From Apostichopus japonicus (lineage: Eukaryota; Echinodermata; Holothuroidea; Aspidochirotida; Stichopodidae), in the NCBI RefSeq assembly GCF_037975245.1, contig NC_092567.1:7564714-7628713 (forward strand): 64,000 nucleotides of DNA, written 5' to 3'. Every line of letters begins with the position of its first letter. Position 1 is the first letter of the stretch. Positions 61,045 to 64,000 of this stretch are shown here, in pieces. The translations under genes were made by a program, and so were the position numbers. The notes under the pieces were generated by a model. The model saw nothing but the letters and a program-made list of their open reading frames with translations. It ran no database searches and was not told the DNA's origin.

Positions 61045-62332
61045 ACAGGGACGTAACTAAGGCCTGATGATTGGAGGGGGGGGGGGCGGGTGTAGTGGCT
61101 GAAATTCCAACTGAATGGGTTTTGAAGCCAAAAAAATACGACTGCTGCCTCCCCCCCCCCTCCCGCGCGACTCGTCAACGATACGGTAAGTGTCAGTCAG
61201 ACACCCGATCTTTGGCGACTGCACTTTTGTTTTTACGATACATTTGTAACCACTGGTCTAATCACTCTGGTTAAGCAAGTAAGAAACTAAGTATAAGTTA
61301 TCTGCTTCAAGGCTATATAGACTACTAACTACAAAAGCTATGTTAATGTAACAAAGGGGATTTTTTTTAACAAATTATATTCGACGACATAGTTAATTAC
61401 CAAAACAAAATACATTGCTTTTTCCTAGCGCGCTTAATATTATTACTTTGGAGGAGGCGGGGCTATTTAACACTCACATGGACAATCTGCATATCATCTT
61501 CGTCAAAGCATTGAGAAAATTGTTTACCATAGAGCCAATATAATTACCAGCGACGCAGCCAGGAATTTGCATGGGAGAGGGGAGCACATTTTGCGATTGA
61601 CATGGGGGGGGGGGGGGTTGAGCAATTTTTGAACCATTGAAGGTCATTATATGCAATCTGGTGCAAAGTTTTGCCAGTTTCATCATGATCATACGATATC
61701 ATATTTCCAGCAATTTTGTTTCCGGTTTGAATTATTCTTTTACATGTTCTTTTAAATAGTATATCAGAAAGACAAACATAAAGTGCTCCTTTACAATTTT
61801 TCCAGTAGGATGGTTCTTGTTTATTGTCCAATGTCTGGACTTTAATACATTTGACGAACTTAACTGATGGACAATATTAACTTTCATATTTAGCAGTGTA
61901 ATAATTATTTATAGGAAGCGCGTATCACTAACGATTGGTAGCTTAGCTTCATAACATGCTGTTCGTGCAACAACTTATGACGAATCATAGAAAGGATGAG
62001 AACGCACGTTGTCGTCGTCGTTGTGCATACGGTTCGTGACTCTTCACCGAGTGCGGTTATTTAGGCTATATGTATTTTATTACGCAGTGGCCAACTGTAG
62101 GCTGGTAATAGGCTATAGGCTAAATTTAGCTACTTGCATTCGACAAACCCAGTAGCTGAATCAGTAGGCCTGGATGTTATTACGATTATAATAGAGTTAA
62201 CGGAGCTGACGAGTATTCATGATCAAAAGAGCAATGACAAAATACCATGCCATAAAAACCAACAGTTTTTCTTTCGACCCTGAAAGGGAGAGCAGTTGCC
62301 CCAACTGCCCCCCCCCCCTGACTACGTCCCTA
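61045..62332. mobile_element. Possible 1.3-kb TIR element with GGGACGTA-type ends
   Basis: AGGGACGTAACTAAGGC...GGGGGG near 61045 and CCCCCC...TGACTACGTCCCT near 62332 are inverted, with 8 bp of exact identity (AGGGACGT) plus similar G-rich subtermini. An internal CGACGCAGCCAGGAATTTGC plus G-run word (61554-61616) resembles another such end. No target duplication or transposase was seen. The pairing may join ends of two different elements. Confidence 0.35.
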
Positions 62333-64000
62333 ATATAAACTGAAATTACTTGAAGCTAGCGAACAGGGTCAACCCATCCAATAGCAACATTAGTGCATAA
62401 GTAAACCGAATTTAAGCGGGCAAACGTTGTACGGTGGTTTTATTAGGCAATGTTTATGGAGTATTCAAAATCATACGAAGGTTTGTATAGTGGAGTATAA
62501 GGATCGCGAGATACAATTTCTCAAAGTGGCAAGGAAGACGTGGTAAAAGTGACTGATTAAAGGTCAATTTTGATGATTAAAGGTCAATTTTGTATCACAG
62601 GAATATATGAATAGGCCAAGGTAAATAAGTGTCTCTGAGTACACAGTGTAGCTGCCCGCATATATCTGCATACATGCAGTATAAAGTTTCAACTGCTTTC
62701 TTGAAGACTTCCAGATAATGGGCAAAGGCAATTATTATTATTAACAATATTTTCCTGTACAACATGTCGAATAAGACTAAGCAAAGTATGTGGTCGGACG
62801 ATGAGGTATTCGCACTGCTTGGCATTTGTTGCGACCCAAGTATTATGTCGAAACTTGATAGGACATACCGCAAAGTTTTCGTTCACGTCATTCAGACTAT
62901 GGTCCGAAATACAAGGAAAAACAAACAATGATGAACGAAAGATATGACGTGATTATCGTGATACACTTGTAGGGTTTTCCGCGATCATCGCAGTTTGGGT
63001 TAGCATTAATTTCCCGTTATTGTATGGAATGCATTATAAAAGCTGCTTAAGAATCATAATGTACCACATACTCTTACAGCTGATCATCAGGGGATGTACA
63101 AATATATATTTCTTCAAATAGTTATGCGTAGGCCTACCAGGTGGGATGAAAACATGTTGAGCCATGATGTATTGATCGAGTAACAAAGGTCAAATGTTCT
63201 AGACCTAAAAAAGCCTAATCGATAAGCCGAACTTTCGTAAAAGCACACCACAACTTTCCATAAATACGTTCACTTTTAATGTTGCTGAACTCTGTATTAT
63301 ACATTTATAAAAGGAAATTGATATACATGTTGCTTTGATAACTACTAAAGACAGCTAGGCCTATTCCCATTCTCGATTACATGTATAGCTTGAGATCGAG
63401 TGCAACGCTCAGGCTACTTAGGTTGTGCTACGGTGACAGTAAAACGTTTAGTCTACACGCCATAACTTCTTTGACTAGCAAAATACAATGATAGTGGCAT
63501 CTGCATAGCTGTCGATCGCTGCTCGTATTCTCTGATGGAATATTACAATTTTGTAACTATGTTCTCTGCAAGGATGTCATGGATTTGCCGCGTTGTTTTG
63601 GCTTCGTCACGATCTGTACTTATAAAACGTGTTGAACATTTCCGCCGAATATGTCAACATACAAATGAAGTAAATGCCTAATCCTTTGCCCACATTTGCA
63701 ATCATTAAATTGGTTTTTCAACTATATCTTTTTTTTCGACAGTTAAGTTTTAATTACAGTCGAGGACAGAAATCGGATGCTGATCATATTGAATACGCCC
63801 TTAAAACTATTACGTTATTATGAACAGAAGAACATTGTCTGTGATACTGAGAATATGTTTAATACAAAATTGCGGAATATATTCCCTTGAACCTGGTTTG
63901 GACGTGTTCCCAAGGTTTTGCGATCACGCCGCTATACCTGGAGTCAGGGGCATCGATCAGATTGAAACGCGGGGGGGGGGGGGGGTGGTGTAATCGCTTC
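62333..64000. other. No gene recognised
   Basis: Non-coding to the window end. A 15-base G run lies near 63971. No repeat or splice-bounded exon that I would support. Confidence 0.45.

Noticed and set aside
63769-63892. Acceptor-like TTAATTACAG followed by about 40 open codons
   Set aside because: The frame has no recognisable motif, no donor and ends at TGA. The length is within chance for this composition.

Overview
The window is animal nuclear DNA. It is AT-rich, intron-rich and repeat-dense, with no bacterial-style operons. The best taxonomic clues are a NACHT/LRR receptor gene of the kind expanded in echinoderms, a Mag-like Ty3/Gypsy retroelement, TGACCTTTGACC-type satellites and many short TIR elements. 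A marine deuterostome is likely. An echinoderm, possibly a sea cucumber, is my best guess, but nothing in the window proves the species.

Layout. 1-4.5 kb holds no recognisable gene and one small fold-back repeat (2486-3145). 4516-9416 is a complete-ended Ty3/Gypsy LTR retrotransposon: 174-bp LTRs differing at one base, a 5-bp CTCAC target duplication, an intact gag-protease frame, and a pol broken by an internal RT deletion, two frameshifts and a stop. 9.4-17.3 kb holds dispersed repeats, a ~130-bp satellite full of TGACCTTTGACC direct repeats, a small MITE with telomere-like repeats, a SINE-like fragment, and a 2.2-kb TIR element with a nested 366-bp hAT-type MITE. 17.28-25.22 kb holds two large inverted-repeat (fold-back) elements only 40 bp apart. 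One is 5.5 kb with an 11-bp target duplication. The other is 2.4 kb and hinges on a 14-base loop. 25.2-31 kb is satellite-rich, with 12-bp and ~70-bp units.

31.06-47.29 kb is the main gene. Fourteen splice-bounded, phase-compatible exons on the + strand read without a stop from a single-pass transmembrane exon through a NACHT NTPase exon and two copies of an LRR-like three-exon cassette to a terminal stop at 47294. About 0.5 kb upstream of the transmembrane exon is an Ig-like exon in the matching phase (1-1). It carries two in-frame stops. The ancestral product therefore appears to have been an extracellular-Ig, transmembrane, cytoplasmic NACHT-LRR receptor. In this copy the Ig exon is dead, but because its length is a multiple of three, skipping it keeps the frame. 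An ATG at the first base of exon 34691-34724 could also give an 833-residue soluble form.

47.3-64 kb is mostly non-coding. It holds (TA)n arrays, an inverted second copy of the 2.2-kb TIR element (50775-52690), a degenerate PIF/Harbinger-like element with a Myb/SANT remnant (about 53534-54640), three evenly spaced TGACGTCA sites, and three small splice-bounded candidate exons (57649, 58070, 60890) that could be alternative tails of the NACHT gene or pieces of a neighbouring paralogue.
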